Shown: positions 1 to 8,411 of the stretch, piece by piece
Layout: every line of letters starts with the position of its first letter
Numbering within the stretch: position 1 is the stretch's first letter
Source of the DNA: Chryseobacterium arthrosphaerae
GTDB taxonomy: Bacteria > Bacteroidota > Bacteroidia > Flavobacteriales > Weeksellaceae
Length of the DNA: 64,000 nt
Assembly: GCF_001684965.1 (NCBI RefSeq)
Contig: NZ_MAYG01000023.1
Span: forward strand, 186,001 to 250,000
Direction of reading: 5' to 3'
Program-made: the position numbers and the translations under genes
The notes under the pieces: generated by a model
Database searches by the model: none
Told to the model about the DNA's origin: nothing
The model's input: the letters and a program-made list of their open reading frames with translations, nothing else

Positions 1-108
1 GGCTGGACCGGACTTATTGCAAAAATATTACAGCCAAGATTCCCTAAAAAAGAAATGGCAGAGTCTGAAACAGAAATGCCTGGAGATGTCGAAGAAAATA
101 AAGAGTAA
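1..108 (+). CDS. C-terminal end of an unidentified protein, possibly a GH63/MGH1-like glucosidase
   Basis: The reading frame is open from the first base and ends at TAA 106-108, giving the last 35 residues of a protein that starts outside the window. It begins GWTGLIAKILQPRF and ends in an acidic, Glu-rich tail. A Gly-Trp-Thr segment followed by a short amphipathic helix resembles the end of GH63/MGH1-type glucosidases (typically HQTGWT followed by a helix), but 35 residues are too few to be sure. It converges on recO, with only 23 bp between the two stop codons. Confidence 0.45.
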   Translation, partial: GWTGLIAKILQPRFPKKEMAESETEMPGDVEENKE

Positions 109-131
109 ATGGTTGAATAATTTTTTACCTT

Positions 132-818
132 TCATTCAAAGATCTGCTGTATCACTTCCAGTGATGCCGGGGTTTTGAAATCGGTGATATGGTAATGGTA
201 ATAGACCAGAAGGCTGTCCAGGAAATCTTTTCTTAAAGAAGAATGAATTTTTGTAGTATAAAAATTTTCAGCATTCAACGCAGTTTTCCAGACTGATGAA
301 ATCTCTTCACCGAATAACTGATGAGTAGGAGTAAAGGAAAATGTTCCTGTTTCAGGATCTAAAAACTTTCCGTCGTTCAATAGGGGGGCTACCCCCTGGA
401 TCTTCAGTACAGCAATCAGGAAAAGAATGTGAGCCTGATAGTTTCTGTTGATCAGTTCATTGATCAGTTTCTCAATTTCAACATAGATCTGGAGATTTTT
501 ATTTTCATATCTGAGAATATGGCTTAAAAAATCTGAAATAAAAAAGATCACGGTGTTGGCTTTTATATCCGTATCAATATCAGTATTCCTGATCAGCTCA
601 AATTTTGAAACGGAAGGGATTCCATTGCCTTTTACGGGATTTACTGAAAAAACAAGTTGGTTCAACGGTTGTAGCAGGGCTTTCTTTTTATTCTTTTTAG
701 AATAGACTCCTTTTAAGAAATAACTCTGAAAACCCTCTTCTTCTGTAAAACAATGCAGTACAGCATCATTTTCTCCATATTTAATATAGGAAAGTAAAAA
801 ACCGTTTTGTAAATTCAT
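132..818 (-). CDS. recO: DNA repair protein RecO
   Basis: RecO helps RecF/RecR load RecA onto SSB-coated DNA and anneals complementary strands during recombinational repair. The 228-residue product has the expected N-terminal OB-fold region (about residues 1-80, with LLQPLNQLVFSV) and a helical C-terminal half. There is a single cysteine (C23), so the zinc-binding Cys cluster seen in some RecO proteins is absent. It is the last gene of a tight minus-strand cluster: its ATG overlaps the porZ stop codon by one base (TAATG), which implies translational coupling. Confidence 0.9.
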   Translation of the reverse strand: MNLQNGFLLSYIKYGENDAVLHCFTEEEGFQSYFLKGVYSKKNKKKALLQPLNQLVFSVNPVKGNGIPSVSKFELIRNTDIDTDIKANTVIFFISDFLSHILRYENKNLQIYVEIEKLINELINRNYQAHILFLIAVLKIQGVAPLLNDGKFLDPETGTFSFTPTHQLFGEEISSVWKTALNAENFYTTKIHSSLRKDFLDSLLVYYHYHITDFKTPASLEVIQQIFE

Positions 819-3067
819 TAATTGACTACTCCTATTTTGGCTGTCGCTTTATCAGATCCGTCCTCATTGGTCATCAGTACAAAATACATTCCTGAAGCCA
901 CTCTGGTTCCTTTCTGATTGTTAAGATCCCACTCATAATATCCTCCTCTTGCCACGGCTGAATGCACTACGTTTCCGGCAGCATCTACAATTCTTATGTT
1001 GGTTTTTTCTGCCAGACCTTTGATGGTAACTTTTCCTTTGAAATTAGAGTAAACAACCGGGTTGGGATAAACCAGCACATCTCCGAAGTTCGCTGTTACA
1101 TCTGCTACATCTCCCTGGTAGGTTACAATACCATTATACGTTACAAAATAAACTTTACCTGTCTTTTTATCTATTTTTATATCTGTGACATTGTTGGTAG
1201 GAAGTGGCGAATTCTCCCGGGTAAAGTGCTTGATGGTTTTCTGACCGTCAGACGACAGATAGTATACCCCGCCTCCTTCTACAGAAACCCATTTATGATC
1301 TCCGGCATCTACAGCAATCTGAAGAATGGCAGAATCTCTGAAAAGTTCTTCGCCAAGGCCGTTTTGCTCAATGATTATAGGTTCGGCTTTAGGCTGTGAT
1401 GATTTTATTTCGGAAGCAGCATTCTGCAGTACTCTTATTCCCCCATAAGTACCAATCCAGGCGTCTCCGGCCTTATCAAATGCTACAGATAATGTTCCTT
1501 CCTTAAATCCGTTAGGTTCTCCCAAAATGTAGTCTGTATCATCAGAAAGATTGGTGGGGTTGTTATAATTATACGTCCAGAAATTAAGGGATCGCGGTAG
1601 AGGAACCCATAACATGTTTTCATGCAAAACAGGCTTCTGCACCGTTTCACTTGAAATGACAAGCGGTTTTACAATAAAGTTATCTGCCGCTTTATCATAA
1701 ATAGCCATAGTAGCACTTACACCATTATTAAACCCTACAGATACGAAAATATTATTTTGCGAATCAGTAGCAAATCCTACCGGTCTTCGGGTGTATGGGT
1801 TAGCATCTAAATTATAATATTTTACCAGGTCAAAGTCCTTATTGCTGGCATTGTATTTCATTTTGTAGACCCCATTGTCAAACATCGTATAATTGGTAAA
1901 AAGGACCTCGCTATTGTCAGTTGGATTGAGAATAGCATCCAATACATTAATATATCTGGAATTATTATTGAAAAAAGAAGGGTAGATCCATTCAGTTCCG
2001 TTAAAATAATAGAATCCCGGTTTTTTAGGATTGTTGACAGGGTGGTTATAGTTATTAATTCTGGCTCCTGATGAAACCAAAAGCTGGTTATTATCGAATA
2101 AATTAATATTATAGGCAAAATTGAAATGTGGACCTGAAGGTTTATACGTCACATTACTTTCGTCTTTTATTCCTGACAAAACTGTTCCACTCAGTATTTT
2201 ACCACCGGATGTGATGGCGGTGTTACATTCTTCTCCCGGGCTTATGGCATTCTGTGCGATTCCGTTCATCCCGTAGGTGTAGATCCTGGTATCAGTAACT
2301 ACAATATTGTTGGATGATATAACAACGTCACGGATGTCACTGAATGAAGTCGGAAGCTGTGTAGGAGTTCCATTATTGTACATGAATGCTGCCGTTGCAG
2401 ACGAAAAAACAAGTTCCGATTCAGAATCTATATGCTTGAAAGAGCCGGGAACTTCCGTTTTCCAGGTAGTGTATACCGGGAAAGTGGTATTCAGCTCATG
2501 ACTTTTCAGACCGCTTTTGGTAACAGAATATACCTTGTTCCCAAATATGGTTGCTTCGTTGCTGGCTTCATAAGTTCCGCCCGTTATAAAGAATGCGGAA
2601 TCCCCGAATTCTTTGTTATTCATATTAAATATGGAAACACCATAACCTACGGAAATCACCGCCTGGTTTCCGTGTATAGAAATATGATTGATCCTCTTAT
2701 CTCCACTGTAACCTGCCGCAATAGGAATATCAACAATATATTTGATCTCCTGCGGAGTAATAACATCCATGGAACCATTATCATAACCAATCAGTCCTGT
2801 TTTGGTCTGAGGATTATAATCGAAGGCTGTTATACCGATGTTATGAAGCCCATTGGCTTTAGACAGCTTTGTAATCTCTCCCGTTGCTATTGTATAATAG
2901 AATATTCCGTTTTCTGTAGCTGCAATAATTTTCCCATTATCCTCTTTCATAGCGAAGACATTGTTGTAAGAGAAAAGATCCGCCCATTTTTTGGATGAAA
3001 TGACCTGTGCTTTAGTAAACTGCAGAGAGGCTAAAATACCAAGAGAAATTATAGAGAGTTTTTTCAT
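818..3067 (-). CDS. porZ: Type IX secretion system protein PorZ (two-component-type beta-propeller, T9SS-sorted)
   Basis: PorZ is a surface component of the T9SS attachment complex. In Porphyromonas it binds and delivers anionic LPS to the sortase PorU. The 749-residue protein opens with a signal peptide (residues 1-20, ending TKAQ). It continues with the PorZ-type N-terminus (KKWADLFSYNNVFAM) and propeller-like repeats such as ENGIFYY, WIGTYGGIRVL and WVSVEGGGVYYL. It ends with a type A sorting domain (VYPNPV near 660, then a DAAGNVV beta motif and a lysine-containing terminus). It lies directly downstream of the 5'-nucleotidase pair and is coupled to recO. Pairing of porZ with recO is, to my knowledge, common in flavobacteria. 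Together with gldKLMN at 37.8-42.6 kb it shows a functional T9SS. Confidence 0.85.
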   Translation of the reverse strand: MKKLSIISLGILASLQFTKAQVISSKKWADLFSYNNVFAMKEDNGKIIAATENGIFYYTIATGEITKLSKANGLHNIGITAFDYNPQTKTGLIGYDNGSMDVITPQEIKYIVDIPIAAGYSGDKRINHISIHGNQAVISVGYGVSIFNMNNKEFGDSAFFITGGTYEASNEATIFGNKVYSVTKSGLKSHELNTTFPVYTTWKTEVPGSFKHIDSESELVFSSATAAFMYNNGTPTQLPTSFSDIRDVVISSNNIVVTDTRIYTYGMNGIAQNAISPGEECNTAITSGGKILSGTVLSGIKDESNVTYKPSGPHFNFAYNINLFDNNQLLVSSGARINNYNHPVNNPKKPGFYYFNGTEWIYPSFFNNNSRYINVLDAILNPTDNSEVLFTNYTMFDNGVYKMKYNASNKDFDLVKYYNLDANPYTRRPVGFATDSQNNIFVSVGFNNGVSATMAIYDKAADNFIVKPLVISSETVQKPVLHENMLWVPLPRSLNFWTYNYNNPTNLSDDTDYILGEPNGFKEGTLSVAFDKAGDAWIGTYGGIRVLQNAASEIKSSQPKAEPIIIEQNGLGEELFRDSAILQIAVDAGDHKWVSVEGGGVYYLSSDGQKTIKHFTRENSPLPTNNVTDIKIDKKTGKVYFVTYNGIVTYQGDVADVTANFGDVLVYPNPVVYSNFKGKVTIKGLAEKTNIRIVDAAGNVVHSAVARGGYYEWDLNNQKGTRVASGMYFVLMTNEDGSDKATAKIGVVN

Positions 3068-3068
3068 A

Positions 3069-4019
3069 TTATGCTGTTATGCTGCTGTCTATTACCTGAT
3101 TATTCCAGGAGATATGCTTTACGTTTTTGTTTGTATCAAAATAAAAATCTATCCTGCCTAAAAGAAGACCTGCCCATCCCACCTGGTTGACAAGAACATT
3201 TTTACCCTGTCTGTTGGTGAAAGTCTGAGGTTCCGGAAGGAAGGTATGGGTATGGCCGCCTAAGATTATATCAATATTTTCCGTATTGGCTGCCAGGATT
3301 TTATCACTTATTTTACCAGGTTCGTCTCTGTAATCGTAGCCTATGTGTGAAAGGCAGATCACAAGATCACATTTTTGTTCTTTTTTCAGGAAATTTGAAT
3401 AATGCTGTGCTACATCAACCGGGTTGGTGTAAACGGTTTCAGCATATTGCTTTTTGCCTACAAGACCGTCCAGTTGGATTCCGACCCCGAAAATTCCCAC
3501 TTTAATTCCATTCTTGTTGAAGATTTTATAAGGGGAAGTTTTTCCGTCCAGAATCGTATTTTTAAAATCATAATTGGAACAGATAAACGGAAACTTCGCA
3601 TTAGGAAGTACTTTTGAGAACCCTTCCAATCCGTTATCAAAATCATGATTCCCCATGGTAGAAGCATCGTACTTCATCATAGACATTAGTTTGAATTCCA
3701 GTTCCCCGCCAAAGAAATTAAAATACGGTGTTCCCTGGAAAATATCTCCTGAATCAAGAAGCAGTACATTGCTTTCCTGATTTCTGATCTGCTGAATTAA
3801 GCTAGCTCTTCTTGCAAAGCCTCCCTGATTAGGATTTTTGGTATAGCTTGCGTCAAAAGGCTCTATTCTGCTATGCTGGTCATTGGTATGAAGAATAGTC
3901 AGTTTATTTGCGGATTTTAAATCAAGAATTTTGAGTTCTTCCGCCATCATCATATTGGGAGCTAAGGCCATTGCCAAAGATCCGCCACCTATTGCTTTTA
4001 AAAAACTTTTTCTATCCAT
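3069..4019 (-). CDS. Metallophosphoesterase half of a 5'-nucleotidase (UshA-like N domain)
   Basis: This is the catalytic calcineurin-like domain of a periplasmic 5'-nucleotidase. Five metal-site motifs are visible in order: HTNDQHSR, DSGD, GNHD, LSHIG and GGHTH. The N-terminus (MDRKSFLKAIGGGSLAMALAP) resembles a Tat-like or Sec signal anchor. At 316 residues it stops where UshA would continue into the substrate-binding C domain. That domain is encoded by the gene immediately upstream, whose stop overlaps this start (TAATG). The two products probably assemble in the periplasm to dephosphorylate nucleotides or related phosphate esters. Substrate preference cannot be read from the sequence. Confidence 0.88.
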   Translation of the reverse strand: MDRKSFLKAIGGGSLAMALAPNMMMAEELKILDLKSANKLTILHTNDQHSRIEPFDASYTKNPNQGGFARRASLIQQIRNQESNVLLLDSGDIFQGTPYFNFFGGELEFKLMSMMKYDASTMGNHDFDNGLEGFSKVLPNAKFPFICSNYDFKNTILDGKTSPYKIFNKNGIKVGIFGVGIQLDGLVGKKQYAETVYTNPVDVAQHYSNFLKKEQKCDLVICLSHIGYDYRDEPGKISDKILAANTENIDIILGGHTHTFLPEPQTFTNRQGKNVLVNQVGWAGLLLGRIDFYFDTNKNVKHISWNNQVIDSSITA

Positions 4020-4777
4020 TACTTCTTACCTGTAAAATTTAAACGAACATCCGTAGCAGGAACTATTTCAGGATTTTTCTTGAACCATTCAATGTATAAA
4101 TCCCTGAGCTTTACTCCTGTAGCGATTGATTCTCCCTTTGAGAAAAACTTCATATTGTCACCGCCCAGAGCAAGATAGTCTGATGTAGCAATATAGTAGT
4201 CACGGTTCGGATCTACTGTTTTTCCGTTAATTAAAGATTGGGTTAACTGTCCGTTTTTGGTTTCTATGTATAAATGAGAGACCGGATTATTGACCTGTGT
4301 TTTCGCATAATACTCAAAAAGTCCGGCCAAATCTGCACCTTTCATTTTCACAATAATCAGTTCATTCTCGAAGGGCATTACTTCAAAAAGATTTTTCAGC
4401 ATAATATCACCTTTCCCGATCGTAGTCCGGATTCCTCCGATATTGATCAATGCTGCATCCACATTTTGTTTAAGGTGGGTTTTCGCCCATGCATCTCCTC
4501 CTTCAAGAGTGTAATCGGCTAAAAGATTTCCCAGATTGCTGTTGTCCCCCTGCTTTGTAAGATCCACATTGGTATGTGATATCTTCTGGTTCATTTCTTT
4601 ATCCAGTTTCTGCTTATAGGGTTCAATAAACTTTACAAACTCCTCATCATTTTTCAGCTCATTATTAATAGAAATATTTTTCTGGGTTTTCACGTCAGCA
4701 AGCTGCAGCGTAGAAGCTGTTTTGCATGCTGTAAGCGAAGCCAGAGCAATTCCTAGTAACAAGAATTTATTTTTCAT
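4019..4777 (-). CDS. 5'-nucleotidase C-terminal domain lipoprotein
   Basis: This gene encodes the 5_nucleotid_C domain, which carries the aromatic nucleoside-binding pocket, as a separate 252-residue lipoprotein. The signal ends in a lipobox (LTAC, Cys18). Family marks are SNLGNLLADYTL, NIGGIRTTIGKGDI, the VMPFENEL segment and YIATSDYLALGGDN. It is the first gene of the minus-strand cluster, with a good TAnnTTTG box about 105 bp upstream. Membrane anchoring of this half next to a separately exported catalytic half suggests a two-subunit periplasmic enzyme. The domain order in the operon (C-domain gene first) is the reverse of the order in the fused enzyme. Confidence 0.85.
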   Translation of the reverse strand: MKNKFLLLGIALASLTACKTASTLQLADVKTQKNISINNELKNDEEFVKFIEPYKQKLDKEMNQKISHTNVDLTKQGDNSNLGNLLADYTLEGGDAWAKTHLKQNVDAALINIGGIRTTIGKGDIMLKNLFEVMPFENELIIVKMKGADLAGLFEYYAKTQVNNPVSHLYIETKNGQLTQSLINGKTVDPNRDYYIATSDYLALGGDNMKFFSKGESIATGVKLRDLYIEWFKKNPEIVPATDVRLNFTGKK

Positions 4778-4881
4778 ATGTTGTAAATTATTTTAATAAG
4801 GTCATATGCAACCGCCGGTTCTTTTGTGTTTTTGATAAACAATTCATGTCTTAGCGATTTCATAATATCTTTTAGTATATG

Positions 4882-4889
4882 CAAATATA
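4882..4889 (-). promoter_or_regulatory. Bacteroidota -7 promoter box for the 5'-nucleotidase/porZ/recO cluster
   Basis: On the minus strand this reads TATATTTG, a full match to TAnnTTTG. It lies about 105 bp upstream of the first gene of the cluster. No convincing TTG was found at the -33 position. Confidence 0.5.
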
Positions 4890-4943
4890 ACTATATGTAT
4901 AATAAAACATTATTATTTATTATAAATTCTTACGGTAAATGAT

Positions 4944-4951
4944 TAAATTTG
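4944..4951 (+). promoter_or_regulatory. Bacteroidota -7 promoter box for dapA
   Basis: TAAATTTG matches TAnnTTTG and ends 19 nt before the dapA ATG, giving a short leader. The -33 TTG is not well conserved. Confidence 0.55.
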
Positions 4952-4970
4952 GCAAAAATAATTCGAACAG

Positions 4971-5843
4971 ATGAGCATTTTAAAAGGAGTAGGTGTTGCG
5001 TTGGTGACGCCCTTTAATGAAGATTTATCCGTTGACTTTGACAGTTTAACAAAACTTGTTGAGTATAATATTGAAAACGGAACCAATTATTTGGTAGTAT
5101 TGGGAACTACGGCAGAGGCCGCAACGCTTTCTGATGAAGAGAAGAAACAGGTAATTGAGCATATCATTAAGGTGAATAATAAACGTCTTCCATTGGTATT
5201 GGGAATTGGCGGCAACAATACTCTTGAAGTCAAGAAACAGATTGAAGAAGCAGACCTTTCTGCATTTGAAGCCGTACTTTCTGTATCTCCTTACTATAAC
5301 AAACCTAACCAGGAAGGCCTTTACCAGCACTATAAAGCACTGGCTTCTACCGGTAAGAATATCATTATTTATAATGTGCCTTCAAGAACAGGACAGAATG
5401 TTGAAGCAGATACGACTATCCGCCTTGCAAAAGAGTTTTCCAACCTTTTTATGATCAAAGAAGCAGCACCGAATATTCTACAGTATTTCGATATTCTGAG
5501 AAAGAAACCTGAAGGATTCTCTTTAGTTTCCGGAGATGATGAATATACACTTCCGGTGACTCTGGCAGGTGGAAACGGAGTGATTTCTGTCATAGGGCAG
5601 GCCTATCCGAAAGAATTTTCCACGATGGTTCAGCTGGCATTTGATGGTAAAGTGAAAGAGGCATATGAAATCCACAATAAACTGGTTGAGATTACCCGTC
5701 TGATTTTTGCAGAAGGAAACCCTTGTGGTATTAAAGTAGTATTGGCTGAAAAGGGAATCATTAAAAATTACTTAAGACTTCCTTTAGTAGCTGCTTCAGA
5801 AGGCCTTTATGCAAAAATCAAAGCTGAAATGGCAACTATTTAA
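4971..5843 (+). CDS. dapA: 4-hydroxy-tetrahydrodipicolinate synthase DapA
   Basis: DapA condenses pyruvate with L-aspartate semialdehyde, the first committed step of the diaminopimelate/lysine pathway in the cytoplasm. The 290-residue protein is the usual length. It has the pyruvate-binding GTTAEAATLS loop (46-54), YYNKP (108-112), the catalytic tyrosine Y134 in YNVPSRTG, the Schiff-base lysine K163 in MIKEAAPN, and the GGNGVISV segment. It is a single-gene unit, divergent from the 5'-nucleotidase cluster and closed by a strong hairpin terminator. Confidence 0.96.
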   Translation: MSILKGVGVALVTPFNEDLSVDFDSLTKLVEYNIENGTNYLVVLGTTAEAATLSDEEKKQVIEHIIKVNNKRLPLVLGIGGNNTLEVKKQIEEADLSAFEAVLSVSPYYNKPNQEGLYQHYKALASTGKNIIIYNVPSRTGQNVEADTTIRLAKEFSNLFMIKEAAPNILQYFDILRKKPEGFSLVSGDDEYTLPVTLAGGNGVISVIGQAYPKEFSTMVQLAFDGKVKEAYEIHNKLVEITRLIFAEGNPCGIKVVLAEKGIIKNYLRLPLVAASEGLYAKIKAEMATI

Positions 5844-5925
5844 CAATTACACTGAATAGTAACGTTCAGTATGATTTGTAACCAGGCAGTCATGTTTTAC
5901 TATTCATTAATTAAAATATAATCAG

Positions 5926-5955
5926 GTGAAAAGCTCAGGCTTTTCACTTTTTTTA
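5926..5955 (+). terminator. Rho-independent terminator of dapA
   Basis: A perfect 9-bp stem (GTGAAAAGC / GCTTTTCAC) with a TCAG loop is followed by seven T residues. It lies 83 bp after the dapA stop codon. Confidence 0.8.
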
Positions 5956-5984
5956 ATCATCAAACACTTTATATTATTTAAATT

Positions 5985-6485
5985 ATGAAATTTATACAAG
6001 CTACAGAAAATGACATTCCCCTGATTCAGAACCTGGCCCGCAGATCGTGGGAGAAAGCGTATGCTGATATTCTTTCGGCAGAGCAGATGGAATATATGCT
6101 GTCTGAAATGTATTCTGACACCGAAATTAAAAAACATCTCCTGAATCCCGATTATCACTATTACCTGATCCAGGATGAGGATCTTTCCTATGACGGTTTC
6201 ATCGGCTACGAGCACAATTATGAAGAAAAATCTACCAAACTGCACCGCATTTATCTGGTACCGGAAAGTAAAGGAAAAGGATTGGGAAAAGCAGCACTTC
6301 AGTTTCTGAATCATAAAGTCTCTGAAAACGGAAACAACAGGATTATTCTGAATGTGAATAAACACAATGCTGCCAGAAACTTCTATGAATCCCAGGGATA
6401 CAGGGTATATGACGAAGGTGTTTTTGATATCGGTAACGGATTTGTCATGGATGATTATCTGATGGAATTCCTAATTCACATATAA
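5985..6485 (+). CDS. GNAT family N-acetyltransferase
   Basis: This is a 166-residue cytoplasmic acyltransferase of the GNAT superfamily. The acetyl-CoA-binding motif A is clear (RIYLVPESKGKGLGKAAL, with the Q/R-x-x-G-x-G/A type turn KGKGLG near residues 105-110). The motif B region NKHNAARNFYESQGYRV, typical of the family, follows. The acceptor substrate cannot be predicted. It stands alone between the dapA terminator and a possible hairpin terminator about 170 bp downstream. Confidence 0.85.
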   Translation: MKFIQATENDIPLIQNLARRSWEKAYADILSAEQMEYMLSEMYSDTEIKKHLLNPDYHYYLIQDEDLSYDGFIGYEHNYEEKSTKLHRIYLVPESKGKGLGKAALQFLNHKVSENGNNRIILNVNKHNAARNFYESQGYRVYDEGVFDIGNGFVMDDYLMEFLIHI

Positions 6486-6654
6486 TTGACTTAAAATTTT
6501 GTAACTTTATCCTGTAATTCTATAACAAGTGATTTCTCTTTTTGAATCATCTTTGCTTCAGAACCAAATCACTTACAATAATACATTCATATGCTTGGTT
6601 TTGAGCTGAATCAGCTTTTTATCAGTATATTTTTTTCATCCTTAGTGTTTAAAT

Positions 6655-6684
6655 TCCTGTATTCCCATATACAGGAGTTTTTTT
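6655..6684 (+). terminator. Probable terminator downstream of the GNAT gene
   Basis: An 8-bp inverted repeat (TCCTGTAT / ATACAGGA) is followed closely by a run of seven T residues. It is 170 bp from the GNAT stop codon, so it could also end a short non-coding transcript. Confidence 0.5.
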
Positions 6685-6779
6685 GTATTGATAGTATATT
6701 AAAAAAATATACTTCTATTTCACATTCAATTGAAATAAATTGTTATATTTACTAAATATTTGACTTATTTACTACTAGG

Positions 6780-7361
6780 ATGAAAATGTATGTTAAATTT
6801 GATTTCAATGCCCTCTGCAAAAAGGTATTGGACGAGAAACTTAAAGAGCACGGTCTGAAGTACCGCTTGCTTAATTTTGGTGAAGTGGAATTTTACGAAC
6901 CCTTTACCCAGGAACAGCATCATCTTTTTAAGAAAAATCTCGGCGAATATGGTATTGAAATCATAGAAAGTCAGAAGACCGCCCTGGTTCAGAAAATAAA
7001 AGATGCGATTGTAGAACTTGTTTTTTCTGATGAAATTATCCCGGTGAAGGCATCCATTTATATTTCTGAAAAGCTGAACCACAGCTATGGGTACCTTTCC
7101 AATCTGTTTTCAGAAATTGCTTTTACTTCTATAGAAAATTTTATAATTCTTCAGAAAATAGAGCACGCAAAAGCTTTGATCATCAGAAATAAGCAGAGCC
7201 TTACAGAAATTGCCCACAAGCTGAACTATTCCAGTGTGGCGCACCTAAGTACCCAATTTAAAAATACAACAGGAGTCACTCCGTCCCAGTTCCAAAAAAT
7301 TATAGGAAGAAGAAGAAAAGCCCAGAACACGGCCATAAACCCTAAAATGCAGTATGAATAA
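6780..7361 (+). CDS. Short AraC-family transcriptional regulator
   Basis: This is a 193-residue DNA-binding regulator. The N-terminal half (about 1-80) has no recognised ligand domain. The C-terminal AraC-type double helix-turn-helix includes SEKLNHSYGYLSNLFSE (first helix pair, about 97-113) and SLTEIAHKLNYSSVAHLS followed by FKNTTGVTPSQFQK, the classic second pair. Its last 8 bp overlap the start of the next gene, so the two are probably translated together. Similar small AraC proteins next to receiver-like proteins may form a sensory pair. The target genes are unknown. Confidence 0.85.
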   Translation: MKMYVKFDFNALCKKVLDEKLKEHGLKYRLLNFGEVEFYEPFTQEQHHLFKKNLGEYGIEIIESQKTALVQKIKDAIVELVFSDEIIPVKASIYISEKLNHSYGYLSNLFSEIAFTSIENFIILQKIEHAKALIIRNKQSLTEIAHKLNYSSVAHLSTQFKNTTGVTPSQFQKIIGRRRKAQNTAINPKMQYE

Positions 7362-7800
7362 AGAATTTCTGAACGTAATAGTAGCAGATAACGATGAAAA
7401 CACTTTGATTTTTTTTAAAAATATTTTGAAAGAGCTTAAAATCTCTATAAAAGTTCAGTGCTTCAGCAACGGTAAAAGTCTGATGGAATATTTGAATCAT
7501 GAAGATGCAGTAGTGCCTGAAATCGTTTTTATAAAATACAGAATTCCCGGAAAAGACAGTATGGAATGCTTAGATGAAATTCATTCAGATCTGAAATTCA
7601 GTAATATGGTGACCGCCATTTACTCCGAACCGATTCCGGAAGATGAAATTGAAGATATTTTTGTAAAAGGGGCTAATATTTATATGAAAAAACCTGAAGC
7701 TTTTGAAGCTCTTAAGAAGGTGCTTACAGAAATTATTACGATCAATTGGCAGTATTATACTTCAGGTCTGAATAAAGATAATTTTATTCTTAAAGTATGA
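7354..7800 (+). CDS. Atypical response-regulator receiver protein lacking the phospho-acceptor Asp
   Basis: The 148-residue protein has the fold pattern of a stand-alone receiver domain. It shows the beta1 strand and acidic residues VIVADNDEN (D12, D14), a beta3 strand EIVFI followed by IPGKDSME, and the conserved C-terminal Lys-Pro (K112 in YMKKPEAF). At the position of the phosphorylated aspartate the strand reads VFIKYRIP, so K61 replaces Asp. It therefore cannot be phosphorylated in the normal way and may act as a constitutive or protein-binding switch. It overlaps the AraC gene by 8 bp, which suggests the two proteins work together. No effector domain follows. Confidence 0.8.
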   Translation: MNKEFLNVIVADNDENTLIFFKNILKELKISIKVQCFSNGKSLMEYLNHEDAVVPEIVFIKYRIPGKDSMECLDEIHSDLKFSNMVTAIYSEPIPEDEIEDIFVKGANIYMKKPEAFEALKKVLTEIITINWQYYTSGLNKDNFILKV

Positions 7801-8409
7801 TGAATACTCGGTTTTTTGAAATTCCTACGGTTGGGAATAAAATGGTATTTATTGCATACTATTCACAAATAGGTGAAAATTTTATAACTAAAAATTAAAA
7901 TAATATAAAATGGATTTCAATTAATATCCTGACATTTGTATCAGTAAGCTCAGTGACACAAATTTGACTATATAGAAGAAGATACAGATGAATGGAAGGC
8001 AATTGTTTCAGGAAAAACAAGATATTATATAAATCACGATGTTAGTTAACAAAATGAATTATATTGATTTCCAATTTTAAAGCACAGAAGATCTTTAAAC
8101 AAAACGGTACAATCATGAAAACTCAAGATAGTTGGAGGTATTTTTATTCGTTTCATTCCCTCATCTCCACTATACGCAGTTAGTTTTTATAATAAGCAAG
8201 TTGGAAAAATAATTCATTTTGTTTTTTATAATTTATTTTAATAGTTAGGGCCATTACCATATTCAAATAATAAATAAATATTTTCACACCACATCACAAA
8301 ATATTAAGCCTGAGCTATTAAAATAAATTTTTTTACAAGACCAAAAGTAATTTCTTCTAAATAACAGTTTTATAAGGGGACCGCAGGAAAATTTTTTCTG
8401 CGGTTTTTT
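7801..8409. other. 609-bp region with possible gene remnants
   Basis: No intact gene is seen. Two short stretches have protein-like composition. At 7960-8049 (+) a 29-codon open stretch, preceded in frame by a stop, encodes FDYIEEDTDEWKAIVSG. At about 8080-8181 (+) an open frame includes MKTQDSWRYFYSFHS. Both end in stops and lack plausible upstream parts, so they look like decayed coding sequence rather than active genes. The 3' edge holds the hairpin at 8380-8411. Confidence 0.35.
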
Positions 8410-8411
8410 TT
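8380..8411 (+). terminator. Plus-strand terminator hairpin abutting the recG stop
   Basis: ACCGCAG and CTGCGGT form a 7-bp stem around an 11-nt spacer and are followed by eight T residues. The orientation suits plus-strand transcripts leaving the AraC/receiver pair. The T-run overlaps the recG stop codon. Confidence 0.65.

Noticed and set aside
5850..5875. Small hairpin CTGAA/TTCAG after dapA
   Set aside because: The stem is short and lacks a T run. The real terminator is at 5926-5955.
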